Below are positions 25,388 to 33,919 of a stretch of 64,000 bases of DNA, one piece after another. Numbering within the stretch: position 1 is the first letter of the stretch; every line of letters starts with the position of its first letter. The DNA is taken from assembly GCF_900156025.1 (NCBI RefSeq), contig NZ_FTMO01000012.1, positions 26,105-90,104 of the forward strand, given 5' to 3'. The position numbers were made by a program, and so were the translations under genes. This stretch comes from Allobosea sp. TND4EK4. Lineage in GTDB: Bacteria; Pseudomonadota; Alphaproteobacteria; Rhizobiales; Beijerinckiaceae. The notes beneath the pieces are model-generated. The model saw only the letters and a program-made list of their open reading frames with translations. It searched no databases and was not told the DNA's origin.

Positions 25388-27034
25388 ATGACCATAGCCG
25401 ACACTGTTCTCATCAATGGACGCATCTTCTGCGGCCTGGCGGAGGGCTTCGCTGAGGCTCTGGCCATCGCGGACGGCAAAGTGCTCGCGGCCGGCAGCGC
25501 GGACGATGTCCGCCGGCTGCAGGGCCCCGGCACGAAGACCGTCGACCTCGCCGGCCGTGTCGCCATTCCCGGCCTGAACGATGCCCACATGCATCTGCTG
25601 CCACTCGGGCTCGGCATGAGCGAGGTCAATCTGCGGCCCGAGGAGGGCGTGAACAGCATCGGCGAATTGCTGCGCCGCGTCGGCGCCGCCGCCAAGGGCA
25701 AGAAGCCCGGCGAATGGGTCTTCGGCCGCGGCTACGATCACAACGAACTCGGCGAGCTGCGCCATCCGACCGCCGAGGAACTCGACAGGGTCGCTCCCGA
25801 CAACCCGGTCTACATCAAGCGCACCTGCGGGCATGTCGGCGTCGTCAACAGCCGCGCCATGCAGGCGGCCGGCATCGGCCACAATACGCCGAGCCCCGAT
25901 GGCGGGCTGATCGAGCGCCGCGACAACAAGCTGACGGGTCTGCTCGCCGAAAGCGCGCTGCGCCTGATCGTCGAGGCGATGCCGCAGCCGAGCGACGCAG
26001 ACCTGCGCGACGCGATCGAGAAGGCTGGGCACTACATGCTCGCCCAGGGCTTCACCAGCGTGATGGATGCCGGCGTCGGCATGACCGCCGGCATGGCCGA
26101 GATCGCAGCCTATGAGGAGACGGCGCGGGCCGGCACACTGCCGGTGCGGACCTGGGTCTGCCTCTATGGCAATGCGGACGGCATCGGCGACGAGGCCCAT
26201 GCGGCAGGGTACCGCTTCGGCCGCGAGGTCGGCATTCTTCGCTACGGCGCGATGAAGGTGTTCGGCGACGGCAGCGCGGGCGGTCTCACCGCCGCGATGA
26301 GCGAGGCCTATCTCGTCGGCGACCCCGAGAACCGCGGCATCTTCATCTATCCCGACGATAGGATGCACGCCTTCCTCAAGCATTATCACGAGCTCGGCTA
26401 CCAACTCGCGATCCATGCGATCGGCGATGCCGCGATCGAGCAGGTGCTGTCCGGCATTGAGCAGGCTGACAGCCCCGAGCACCCGATCAAGGGGCGCCGC
26501 CACCGCATCGAGCATTGCGGGTTCCTTACGGACAGCCAGTTGGCGCGAATGGCCGCCGCCGGCGTCGATCCGTTGCCCCAGCCCTGCTTCATCTACGAAT
26601 TCGGCGATCTCTACGTCACCAATCTGGGCCAGGAGCGGGCCGATGCGTCCTACCCGATGCGGAAATGGCTCGATGGCGGGCTGCATGCGGCAGCGAGTTC
26701 CGATGCGCCGGTCTGCGCGACTGACCCATTCAAGAACCTCTTCACGATGGTCACCCGCAAGACCAAGCGCGGCACCGTCATCGGCGAAGACCAGCGCCTG
26801 ACAATGGAAGAGGCCGTCCACGCCTACACCTATCTCGGAGCCTATACCCAGTTCGCCGAGGAGCAGGTCGGCCGGCTGGTCCCGGGGCAGTTCGCCGATA
26901 TCGCCGTGCTCTCGCACGACATCTTCGCGGTACCGGTGGAGATGCTGGAGAACGAGGTGCGTTGCGACCTGACGTTGCTGGGCGGCGAGGTCGTCTTCGA
27001 CCGGCACGGCCAGCTCGCCGCCGCGGCACAGTAG
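25388..27034 (+). CDS. Amidohydrolase, YtcJ/N-substituted-formamide-deformylase-like (copy 1)
   Basis: This 548-residue metal-dependent amidohydrolase is of the YtcJ family (Amidohydro_3). It has the N-terminal HxH motif in PGLNDAHMHLLPLG (about residue 65), RTCGHVGVVNSRAM, QLAIHAIGDAAIEQ, RRHRIEHCGF and SSDAPVCATDPF, which together supply the metal ligands. N-substituted formamide deformylase is a characterised relative, but the family hydrolyses varied amides. The ATG at 25388 is preferred to a TTG two codons earlier. It heads an operon with a dipeptide-type importer (27045-30498), so it probably acts on the imported compound. A paralogue lies at 32182. Confidence 0.9.
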   Translation: MTIADTVLINGRIFCGLAEGFAEALAIADGKVLAAGSADDVRRLQGPGTKTVDLAGRVAIPGLNDAHMHLLPLGLGMSEVNLRPEEGVNSIGELLRRVGAAAKGKKPGEWVFGRGYDHNELGELRHPTAEELDRVAPDNPVYIKRTCGHVGVVNSRAMQAAGIGHNTPSPDGGLIERRDNKLTGLLAESALRLIVEAMPQPSDADLRDAIEKAGHYMLAQGFTSVMDAGVGMTAGMAEIAAYEETARAGTLPVRTWVCLYGNADGIGDEAHAAGYRFGREVGILRYGAMKVFGDGSAGGLTAAMSEAYLVGDPENRGIFIYPDDRMHAFLKHYHELGYQLAIHAIGDAAIEQVLSGIEQADSPEHPIKGRRHRIEHCGFLTDSQLARMAAAGVDPLPQPCFIYEFGDLYVTNLGQERADASYPMRKWLDGGLHAAASSDAPVCATDPFKNLFTMVTRKTKRGTVIGEDQRLTMEEAVHAYTYLGAYTQFAEEQVGRLVPGQFADIAVLSHDIFAVPVEMLENEVRCDLTLLGGEVVFDRHGQLAAAAQ

Positions 27035-27044
27035 GAGAGCGGCG

Positions 27045-27986
27045 ATGCTGCGGCACACGCTGCAAAGGCTGCTGCTTGTCCTGCCGGTGATGCTGGGCGT
27101 GCTGCTCGTCGGCTTCCTGCTGATGCAGGTGGTGCCGACCGATCCGGCGCAGGTCCGCGCCGGCCCGACCGCGACGCAGGACGTGGTCGAGGCGATTCGT
27201 CAGGAGCTCGGGCTCAACCAGCCGCTGTGGAAGCAGTTCCTGATCTACATCTCCCGACTCGCCCAGGGCGATCTCGGCGTCTCGATCATCAACAACGTCC
27301 CGGTGGTGCAGGAACTCGGCAATACCATCGGCCCGACGCTGGAGCTGATGTTCGCCTCGCTGGTCTGGGCGATTCCGCTCGGCATGCTGCTGGGCACGGT
27401 CGGCGCCTATTACCGGGGCTCGCTGCTGGACCGGGCGATCATGGCCGTCTCCGTCGGCGGGGTTTCGCTGCCTGTGTTCTTCCTCGGGCTCGGCCTCATC
27501 TGGCTCTTCGGCTTCAAATACCCGATCCTGCCTTTCACCGGCCGCACCGGGCCGCTGTGGACATGGGAGGGGCTGCAGGGGATCATCCTGCCTGCGGTCA
27601 CGCTGGGCGGCGTCTTCGTCGGCCCCGTGGCGCGGATGACCCGCACGTCTGTGCTCGACGAGATGGGCGCCGACCATGTGCGGACCGCACGCGCCAAGGG
27701 CCTCGGCGAAATGCGCGTGCTGCTGCGCCACACGCTGCGCAACGCGCTTGTGCCGGTCGTCACGCTGATCGGGCTGCAGATCGGCTTCCTGCTCGGCGGC
27801 GCCGTGGTGACCGAGACGGTGTTCTCCTGGCCCGGAATCGGGCGGCTCGCCGTCGGCGCGATCCTCTCCAGCGACCTGCCGATGGCCCAGGGCACGATCA
27901 TCGTGCTCTCCCTCGGCTTCATCCTGATCAACCTGACCGTCGATGTGCTCTATGCCGTGCTCGACCCGCGCGTGAGGGGCGCCTGA
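27045..27986 (+). CDS. Dipeptide/oligopeptide-type ABC transporter permease (DppB-like, set 1)
   Basis: This 313-residue permease has the DppB N-terminal span (LLLVLPVMLGVLLVGFLLMQVVPTDPA), the loop IRQELGLNQPLWKQFLIYI and the EAA-region segment DHVRTARAKGLGEMRVLLRHTLRNALVPVVTL. The C-terminus ends YAVLDPRVRG, standard for the family. A GGAGAG ribosome site precedes the ATG, 10 bp after the amidohydrolase stop. It pairs with the next permease, whose start overlaps its stop by one base. No cognate DppD/DppF-type ATPase is encoded in the window. Confidence 0.95.
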   Translation: MLRHTLQRLLLVLPVMLGVLLVGFLLMQVVPTDPAQVRAGPTATQDVVEAIRQELGLNQPLWKQFLIYISRLAQGDLGVSIINNVPVVQELGNTIGPTLELMFASLVWAIPLGMLLGTVGAYYRGSLLDRAIMAVSVGGVSLPVFFLGLGLIWLFGFKYPILPFTGRTGPLWTWEGLQGIILPAVTLGGVFVGPVARMTRTSVLDEMGADHVRTARAKGLGEMRVLLRHTLRNALVPVVTLIGLQIGFLLGGAVVTETVFSWPGIGRLAVGAILSSDLPMAQGTIIVLSLGFILINLTVDVLYAVLDPRVRGA

Positions 27987-28870
27987 TGAGCGCGATCCCG
28001 GACCCTCTCGCCACGTCCCTCCCGGCCGTGGGCACTGTGCGCCGCGTCTCGGTGCTCAGGATGTTGCTGTCGGATACCGGCGCGTGCATCGCGCTCGTGC
28101 TGGTGCTGCTGGCGATCCTGGGCGGAGTCTTCGCGCCTTGGCTGGCGCCGACCGACCCCTACGCCAATGACCTCGCCAACACCTTGAAGGCGCCCGGCGA
28201 CTTCGGCTGGCTGGGGACCGATGGACAGGGCCGGGCGATGGCGACGCGCCTGCTCTACGGGCTGCGGACGACGCTGATGATGGGGTTCGCCTCCGTCGCC
28301 ATCGGCGGAGCGATCGGCGGATTCGTCGGATTCATGGCGGCCTTCTACCCCAGCCTGTCGGGCATTCTGATGCGGCTGATGGACGTGCTGCTCTCCTTCC
28401 CCGCCATCCTGTTCGGGCTCGCCATCGCGGCGATCTTCGGGCCGGGGCTGACGGCGGTCATCATCGCGCTCGCCATCGCCACGGTGCCGCTGATGGCGCG
28501 CGTCGTGCGCGGCTCGGCGCTCGTGATCCTGCAGCAGGGCTATATCGAAGCGGCGCGCTCGCTCGGCCTGCGCGACCGGCACATCATCCTGCGCTATGTG
28601 CTGCCGAACTGCCTCTCGGCGATCTTCGTCTTCGTGACGCTGCGCTTCGGACAGGTCATCCTGCTCGGCGCCGCCCTGTCCTTCCTGGGGCTCGGCGCCC
28701 AGGCGCCGACAGCCGAGCTCGGCGCCATGGCGGCGGACGGGCGCAACTTCCTGTTCTTCGCGCCGCATGTCTCGGTGCTGCCGAGCCTCGTCATCTTCGC
28801 CGTCGTGCTGGCGTTCAACGTGCTGGGCGACGGCCTGCGCGACGCCCTCGACCCGAAGCTGCGCAAATGA
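27986..28870 (+). CDS. Dipeptide-type ABC transporter permease (DppC-like, set 1)
   Basis: This 294-residue permease has a first span (CIALVLVLLAILGGVFAPWLAPTDPY), the conserved FGWLGTDGQGRAMATRLLYGLRTTL, and the EAA loop EAARSLGLRDRHIILRYVLPN. The ending GDGLRDALDPKLRK is typical of DppC. The ATG at 27986 overlaps the DppB-like stop (TGATG); a frame open far upstream is only a shadow of that gene. Unlike the usual dppABCDF order, the binding-protein gene follows it. Confidence 0.95.
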   Translation: MSAIPDPLATSLPAVGTVRRVSVLRMLLSDTGACIALVLVLLAILGGVFAPWLAPTDPYANDLANTLKAPGDFGWLGTDGQGRAMATRLLYGLRTTLMMGFASVAIGGAIGGFVGFMAAFYPSLSGILMRLMDVLLSFPAILFGLAIAAIFGPGLTAVIIALAIATVPLMARVVRGSALVILQQGYIEAARSLGLRDRHIILRYVLPNCLSAIFVFVTLRFGQVILLGAALSFLGLGAQAPTAELGAMAADGRNFLFFAPHVSVLPSLVIFAVVLAFNVLGDGLRDALDPKLRK

Positions 28871-28908
28871 ATGCGACCATGAACCAAAGCAAAAGAGGGG
28901 ATTTTCCG

Positions 28909-30498
28909 ATGACCAGATTTGCCGGCTTCCTGCTAGCAGGCGCCGCCTGCGCGCTCGGCCTCGCCGCTCCGGCCGCGGCCCAGCAGAAGGCGCCGCTCTC
29001 GATCCTGCGCGTGATCGACGCCGATAATTACGATCCGATCCGCTCGACCGCGACCGCAGCGGCCGAGGTCGTCTACATGATGGCCGACACGCTTGTCAGC
29101 GTCGATTTCGACATGAAGACGATCAAGCCCGGCCTCGCCGAGAGCTGGACCGTCTCGCCGGACGGCAAGACCTACACCTTCAAGATCCGCAAGGACGTGA
29201 AGTTCTGCGACGGGCGACCGATGACGATCGAGGACGTCGTCTATTCGCTGAAGCGCTGGACCGAACCCGGCAACAAGTCGCCCGTCGCGTTCCGCGGCGG
29301 GCCTGTCCAGGACATCCGGGCAGAGGGCGATTCCACGCTGATCTATGAACTCAAGGAGCCCTATAGCGACCTGCTGTTCCAGCTCGCGCTATCCTTCGCC
29401 TCCGTCCTCGACAAGAACACGGTGGAGAAACTCGGCGCGAATTTCGGCGTGCAGGGCTTCAACGGCACAGGCCCCTATTGCTGGGTGAAGTGGACGCCGC
29501 GGCAGGAGCTCGTGCTCAAGCGGAACCCCCACTACGCCTGGGGCCCGCCGATCTACAAGGACCCGAAGCCGCAGATCGAGGACATCGTCTGGAAGGTCAT
29601 CCCGGAATCGAACACGCTGATGGCGGCGATCCAGGCCAAGCAGGCCGACGTGACCTACTACATGCCCTATATCGCGCTCGACACGATGCAGCGCATGCCG
29701 GGCATGACGGTCCAGCGGCAGGAAAACTACATCTACGACGTCTTCATGGGCTTCAAGGTCGACAAGCCGGTCTCGAAGGATCCGGCGATCCGCGAGGCCG
29801 TCAACATGGCCGTCGACAAGCAGGCCATCGCCAAGGCGATCTTCTTCGGCAAGGGCACCGCCCTGCCCTCGCTGCTGAACCCCGCCGTGCTCGACTACGA
29901 CAAGGACACCGTCGCCAAGACCCCCAAGCACGACCCGGCCGGCGCGATGAAGCTGCTCGACCAGGCCGGCTGGAAGCCCGGCGCCGACGGCATCCGCGAA
30001 AAGGACGGGCAGAAGGCCAGCTTCGTCGTCTACGGCATCCGCAACGAGGTGAACCCGCGCATCTCCGAGGCGATGCAGGCCGACCTGCGCAAGATCGGCG
30101 TCGAGCTCAAGATCCAGCTCTGGGACGCGACCGTGGCATGGGGCAAGCTGGCGACGCAGGAGTTCGACGCCTTCTACATGGCCTATCCCTATGTCACGGC
30201 CACCGAGGCGCTGAACCTCTATTTCGCGAGCCGACAGGCCCCGACGCCAAACCGGATGAACTGGAAGGATCCGAAGACCGACGAGCTCCTCAAGACCGCA
30301 GCGACGGCCGTCGACCCGGCCAAGCGCAAGGAGGCGATCGGCGCGGTGCAGATGCAGCTCACCGACGCGAATGTCTGGGTGCCGCTGGCCTCGCAGCCGC
30401 TCTGGCTCGTCGCCGGCGACCGCGTCGAGGGCGCCCGCGCCCACGGCATCTACGGCGCCGGCCTCTACAAGGGCCTCGACATCAAGCTGAAGCGCTGA
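28909..30498 (+). CDS. Dipeptide-type ABC transporter substrate-binding protein (family 5, set 1)
   Basis: This 529-residue periplasmic binding protein has a signal peptide (MTRFAGFLLAGAACALGLAAP, cleavage near AAA-QQ). Family-5 landmarks are LAESWTVSPDGKTYTFKIRKDVKFCDG and IREAVNMAVDKQAIAKAIFFGKG. The ATG at 28909 has GAGGGG nine bases upstream. An earlier ATG at 28867 overlaps the permease stop and would add 14 polar residues before the signal, so it is less likely. It supplies the permeases at 27045 and 27986. A strong hairpin follows the stop. Confidence 0.92.
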   Translation: MTRFAGFLLAGAACALGLAAPAAAQQKAPLSILRVIDADNYDPIRSTATAAAEVVYMMADTLVSVDFDMKTIKPGLAESWTVSPDGKTYTFKIRKDVKFCDGRPMTIEDVVYSLKRWTEPGNKSPVAFRGGPVQDIRAEGDSTLIYELKEPYSDLLFQLALSFASVLDKNTVEKLGANFGVQGFNGTGPYCWVKWTPRQELVLKRNPHYAWGPPIYKDPKPQIEDIVWKVIPESNTLMAAIQAKQADVTYYMPYIALDTMQRMPGMTVQRQENYIYDVFMGFKVDKPVSKDPAIREAVNMAVDKQAIAKAIFFGKGTALPSLLNPAVLDYDKDTVAKTPKHDPAGAMKLLDQAGWKPGADGIREKDGQKASFVVYGIRNEVNPRISEAMQADLRKIGVELKIQLWDATVAWGKLATQEFDAFYMAYPYVTATEALNLYFASRQAPTPNRMNWKDPKTDELLKTAATAVDPAKRKEAIGAVQMQLTDANVWVPLASQPLWLVAGDRVEGARAHGIYGAGLYKGLDIKLKR

Positions 30499-30507
30499 CC
30501 CGATCCG

Positions 30508-30540
30508 AAGTGCCGCGCAGGTCGAGCTTGCGCGGCACTT
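30508..30540 (+). terminator. Hairpin after binding-protein gene (terminator or mRNA stabiliser)
   Basis: Perfect 11-bp arms, AAGTGCCGCGC (30508-30518) and GCGCGGCACTT (30530-30540), flank an 11-base loop just after the stop at 30498. The next gene starts only 31 bp later, so the hairpin may partly terminate or protect the binding-protein message rather than end the operon. Confidence 0.6.
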
Positions 30541-30571
30541 CTTCCATGCCTTTTGCGGGAGGAATTGGACC

Positions 30572-32005
30572 ATGCCGGTCACGCTGATCAAGAACGCCGA
30601 TATCGTCGTCGCCTGGGATGCCGAAAAGGCGTGCCATGTCTATCTGCACGGCGCCGATGTCGCCTTCGAGGACGGCACGCTGCGCTTCGTCGGCAAGAGC
30701 TATGAGGGCCATGCCGACGATACGGTCGACGGCGCTGGGCGCATGGTCATGCCCGGCCTCGTCAACATCCATTCCCACCCTTCGAGCGAGGCGCTGAACA
30801 AGGGCTTCCTCGACGAACTCGGCTCGCCCGCGCTCTACAACTCCTCGCTCTACGAGTTCATGCCGATCCTGCGGCCGGATGCGCAGGCCGTGCCGGACTG
30901 CGTGCAGGTGGCCTATTCCGAGCTTCTGCTTTCGGGCGTGACGACGCTCGCGGACCTTTCGGTCGCGCATCCGCAATGGCTCGACCTGGCGGCGCAGAGC
31001 GGCCTGCGCGTCTGCATCTCGCCGATGTTCCGCTCGGCGCGCTGGTTCACGAAGAACGGCTACATCGTCGAATACGAATGGGACGAGAAGGCCGCCGAGA
31101 CCGCGATGGCACAGGCCTTCGACCTGATCGCGCAGGCGCAGGCCCACCCCAGCGGGCGGCTCTCCGGCATGGTCTGTCCGGCGCAGATCGACACCTGCAG
31201 CGAAGGGCTGATCAAGGAAAGCCATGCGGAGGCGAAGCGGCGCGGGCTGCCCTGGCAGATCCATGCAGCGCAATCGACCGTGGAGTTCCACGAGATCACC
31301 CGCCGTCACGGCGTCTCGCCGATCCAGTGGCTGGAGAGGCTCGGCGTTCTCGGCGACACCAGCATCATCGGCCACGGCATCTTCCTCGACGACTACGCCC
31401 GCGTCGCCTGGCACAGCCGGCGCGACCTCGACCTGCTCGCAGAAACCGGGACCATGGTGGCGCATTGCCCGACCGTGTTCCTGCGGCGGGGCATCGCGCT
31501 CGACGATTTCGGCCGCTACCGCCGAGCCGGGGTGCGGATCGGGCTCGGCACCGACACCTATCCGCACAATATGCTCGAGGAGATGCGCCATGTCGGCTAT
31601 GTCGCCCGGCTGATGGCGGAAAACCCGCGCACGCTGACCACCACCGACATCTTCGAGGCGGCGACGACGGCGGGGGCCGCCGCGCTCGGACGCGACGACA
31701 TCGGCCGGCTGGAAGCCGGCTGCAAGGCCGACCTCGTGCTGGTCGATCTCGACCATCCGATGATGCAACCGCGCCGCGACCCGGTCCGCAGCATGATCTA
31801 TGCGGCGGCAGAACGAGCGGTCGACCGCGTCTATGTCGACGGCACGCTGGTGGTGGCGGATGGCGAGGTGCTGACCATGGACTACCCCGCAGCGGCGCGG
31901 CGCCTCACCGAGGCGCAGAAGCGGACGGAAGCGGCTGCGCCCAAGAACGACTGGGCCGGACGAGCCGTTACGGAATACTCGCCACTGACCTTCCCGCAAG
32001 GCTGA
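30572..32005 (+). CDS. Amidohydrolase, TrzA/AtzA (chlorohydrolase/deaminase) family
   Basis: This 477-residue amidohydrolase resembles the cytosine-deaminase/TrzA/AtzA group, which deaminates or dechlorinates N-heterocycles. Metal-site landmarks are HSH in GLVNIHSHPSSEAL (about residue 68), IHAAQS, GHGIFLDDY, VAHCPTVFLRRG and GLGTDTYPHNMLEEMR, where the aspartate is the usual catalytic/metal residue. The ATG has a GGAGG site ten bases upstream. It differs in subfamily from the YtcJ-like enzymes on either side, suggesting sequential hydrolysis of one nitrogenous compound; this is inference. The true substrate is unknown. Confidence 0.88.
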   Translation: MPVTLIKNADIVVAWDAEKACHVYLHGADVAFEDGTLRFVGKSYEGHADDTVDGAGRMVMPGLVNIHSHPSSEALNKGFLDELGSPALYNSSLYEFMPILRPDAQAVPDCVQVAYSELLLSGVTTLADLSVAHPQWLDLAAQSGLRVCISPMFRSARWFTKNGYIVEYEWDEKAAETAMAQAFDLIAQAQAHPSGRLSGMVCPAQIDTCSEGLIKESHAEAKRRGLPWQIHAAQSTVEFHEITRRHGVSPIQWLERLGVLGDTSIIGHGIFLDDYARVAWHSRRDLDLLAETGTMVAHCPTVFLRRGIALDDFGRYRRAGVRIGLGTDTYPHNMLEEMRHVGYVARLMAENPRTLTTTDIFEAATTAGAAALGRDDIGRLEAGCKADLVLVDLDHPMMQPRRDPVRSMIYAAAERAVDRVYVDGTLVVADGEVLTMDYPAAARRLTEAQKRTEAAAPKNDWAGRAVTEYSPLTFPQG

Positions 32006-32112
32006 GCGCGCGGCGAGGGTGCGGGCCGGCGCCGTCGCGGTTCGGCAACGCGTGTCGCAAGAGGGACACGCATGCGCCGAAACGGGCTGGCCGGCCCGGG
32101 GACCCTCAACAA

Positions 32113-32136
32113 GACTGTCAAGAAAATCGAACAGTC
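32113..32136. promoter_or_regulatory. Operator-like dyad upstream of second amidohydrolase unit
   Basis: GACTGT (32113-32118) and ACAGTC (32131-32136) form a perfect inverted repeat separated by 12 bases, 45 bp before the ATG at 32182. A separate GCGTGTC/GACACGC hairpin (32050-32071) lies between it and the preceding stop. Together they suggest that transcription of the 32182-37461 genes is separately controlled. Confidence 0.4.
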
Positions 32137-32181
32137 CCGACAGCCCGAGACGAGGGCCAAGGACCCAGGGAGCAGACGACC

Positions 32182-33807
32182 ATGACCGTGCATGCCGACA
32201 TCATCCTGCGCAACGGCCCGATCTGGTGCGGCCGGGAGGAAGGCGTCGTCGAGGCGCTCGCGATCTGGCAGGGCAAGGTGCTGGCGGCCGGCGGCGAGGA
32301 CGAGATCGCCGGGCTGGCCGGCCCGAAGACGCAGGTCATCGATCTCAAGGGGCGGCTGGCGATACCTGGCCTCAACGACTCGCATCTGCACCTGATCTCG
32401 CTCGGCATGACGATGGGCTGGGTCGATTCCCGCCCCGATGCCGCGCCGACGCTGGAGGCGCTGCTGGGCGCGATCGCCGCGCGGGCCGCGACCGCCAAGC
32501 CGGGCGAATGGATCCTCTCGCGCGGCTACGACCAGACCAAGCTCGATACCGGCCGCCATCCCTATCGCGAGGAGCTGGACAGGGCGGCGCCGAACAACCC
32601 AGTCATGCTGGTGCGCACCTGCGGACACATCGCCATCTGCAACTCGCAGGCGCTGAAGCTCGGCGGCATCGATGAAGCCTCGCCGGCGCCCCAGGGCGGG
32701 TTGATCGAGCAGCAGAATGGGCGGCTGACCGGCCTGCTGGCCGAAAACGCCCGCGCGCCGGTGCAGGCGGCGATTCCGGCGCCGAGCGAGGAAGAACTCG
32801 TCGCGGCGATCGAGCGCGGCGGAAAATACCTGCTCTCGCTGGGCATCACCAGCTGCATGGACGCCGCCGTGGGGCAAAAGGCCGGCTTCCGCGAGATCGG
32901 CGCCTACACCAGAGCCAAGCGCGACGGGCGCCTGCCGATCCGCACCTGGCTGACCCTGCTCGGCGACGAGGGACGCTCCATCGTGCCGTCCTGCCATCAA
33001 GCCGGGCTGATCAGCGGCACCGGCGACGACATGCTGATGATCGGCGCGGTGAAGCTCTTCCTCGACGGCTCGGCCGGCGGCCGCACGGCCTGGATGACCC
33101 AGCCTTATCTCGGCGAGGACGAAACCACCGGCGTCTGGATGTGGGACGATGCCGAACTCGAGGGCATGGTCATGGATGCCCATGTGAAGGGTTATCAGCT
33201 CGCCTGCCACGCCATCGGCGATGCGGCGATCGAGCAGTTGATCACCGCCTATGAGAAGGCGCTCGCCGCCCATCCCGACCCCGACCGCCGCCACCGCATC
33301 GAGCATTGCGGCTTCTCGACGCCGGCCCAGCACGAGCGAATGGTGAAGGCCGGGATCTATCCCTGCCCGCAGCAGGTCTTCATCCATGATTTCGGCGATG
33401 CCTACGTCAAGGTGCTGGGGCCGGAGCGCGCCTTGCCCAGCTACCCCTTCCGCACCTGGTTCGATCTCGGCCTGAAGCCCGCAACCGGCAGCGACGCGCC
33501 GGTCTGCGACCCCAACCCCTTTCCCAACTTCTCCGCCATGCTGACGCGGCGGACCTGGAAGGGCACGGTGATGGATGCCGCGCAGCGCGTCACCATCGAG
33601 GAGGCCTTGCAGGCCTATACCGAGTTCGGCGCCTTCTCGCAGAAGCGCGAGCATGTGAAGGGCAAGCTCGTGCCTGGGCATCTTGCCGACGTCGCGGTGT
33701 TCTCGCGCAACCTGCTCACGGCCGATGCGGACGCGATCCTGAACGATACGGCCTGCGACCTGACGATCCTCGAAGGCAAGATCGTCTACGAGCGTCCGAG
33801 CGCCTGA
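32182..33807 (+). CDS. Amidohydrolase, YtcJ-like (copy 2)
   Basis: This 541-residue paralogue of the 25388 product shares its whole architecture: the PGLNDSHLHLISLG HxH motif, RTCGHIAICNSQAL, LACHAIGDAAIEQ, RRHRIEHCGF and GSDAPVCDPNPF. Many stretches are identical (EALAI..GKVLAAG, GGLIE, LTGLLAE), so the two arose by duplication. The ATG at 32182 has an AGGGAG site; an open frame continues upstream across the previous gene in another frame and is a shadow. It precedes the second importer set (33920-37461). A compensatory or different-substrate role relative to copy 1 is unresolved. Confidence 0.9.
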   Translation: MTVHADIILRNGPIWCGREEGVVEALAIWQGKVLAAGGEDEIAGLAGPKTQVIDLKGRLAIPGLNDSHLHLISLGMTMGWVDSRPDAAPTLEALLGAIAARAATAKPGEWILSRGYDQTKLDTGRHPYREELDRAAPNNPVMLVRTCGHIAICNSQALKLGGIDEASPAPQGGLIEQQNGRLTGLLAENARAPVQAAIPAPSEEELVAAIERGGKYLLSLGITSCMDAAVGQKAGFREIGAYTRAKRDGRLPIRTWLTLLGDEGRSIVPSCHQAGLISGTGDDMLMIGAVKLFLDGSAGGRTAWMTQPYLGEDETTGVWMWDDAELEGMVMDAHVKGYQLACHAIGDAAIEQLITAYEKALAAHPDPDRRHRIEHCGFSTPAQHERMVKAGIYPCPQQVFIHDFGDAYVKVLGPERALPSYPFRTWFDLGLKPATGSDAPVCDPNPFPNFSAMLTRRTWKGTVMDAAQRVTIEEALQAYTEFGAFSQKREHVKGKLVPGHLADVAVFSRNLLTADADAILNDTACDLTILEGKIVYERPSA

Positions 33808-33812
33808 GCGGG

Positions 33813-33835
33813 GTCTGCGCAAAAAAGTGGCAGAC
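33813..33835. terminator. Hairpin after second YtcJ-like gene
   Basis: GTCTGC (33813-33818) and GCAGAC (33830-33835) pair around an 11-base, A-rich loop, starting six bases after the stop at 33807. It could be a weak terminator or a regulatory dyad in the 112-bp gap before the next binding-protein gene. Confidence 0.35.
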
Positions 33836-33919
33836 AAGCAGTGGCGACCCGCTATGGTTCCATCTGAAACGACGATTCCGGCACGAAGCTGGAGCGCTAC
33901 ATCAAACGGGAGGATTGAA

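Noticed and set aside
30976..32181. N-terminal extension that would fuse the 30572 region to the 32182 amidohydrolase
   Set aside because: It is the third-frame shadow of the TrzA-like gene. The YtcJ-like protein starts naturally at 32182 with its own ribosome site.
33820..33860. Possible sigma-54 promoter (TGGCAGAC..) before the 33920 gene
   Set aside because: The GG/GC spacing and -12 element do not fit the TGGCAC-N5-TTGC consensus.
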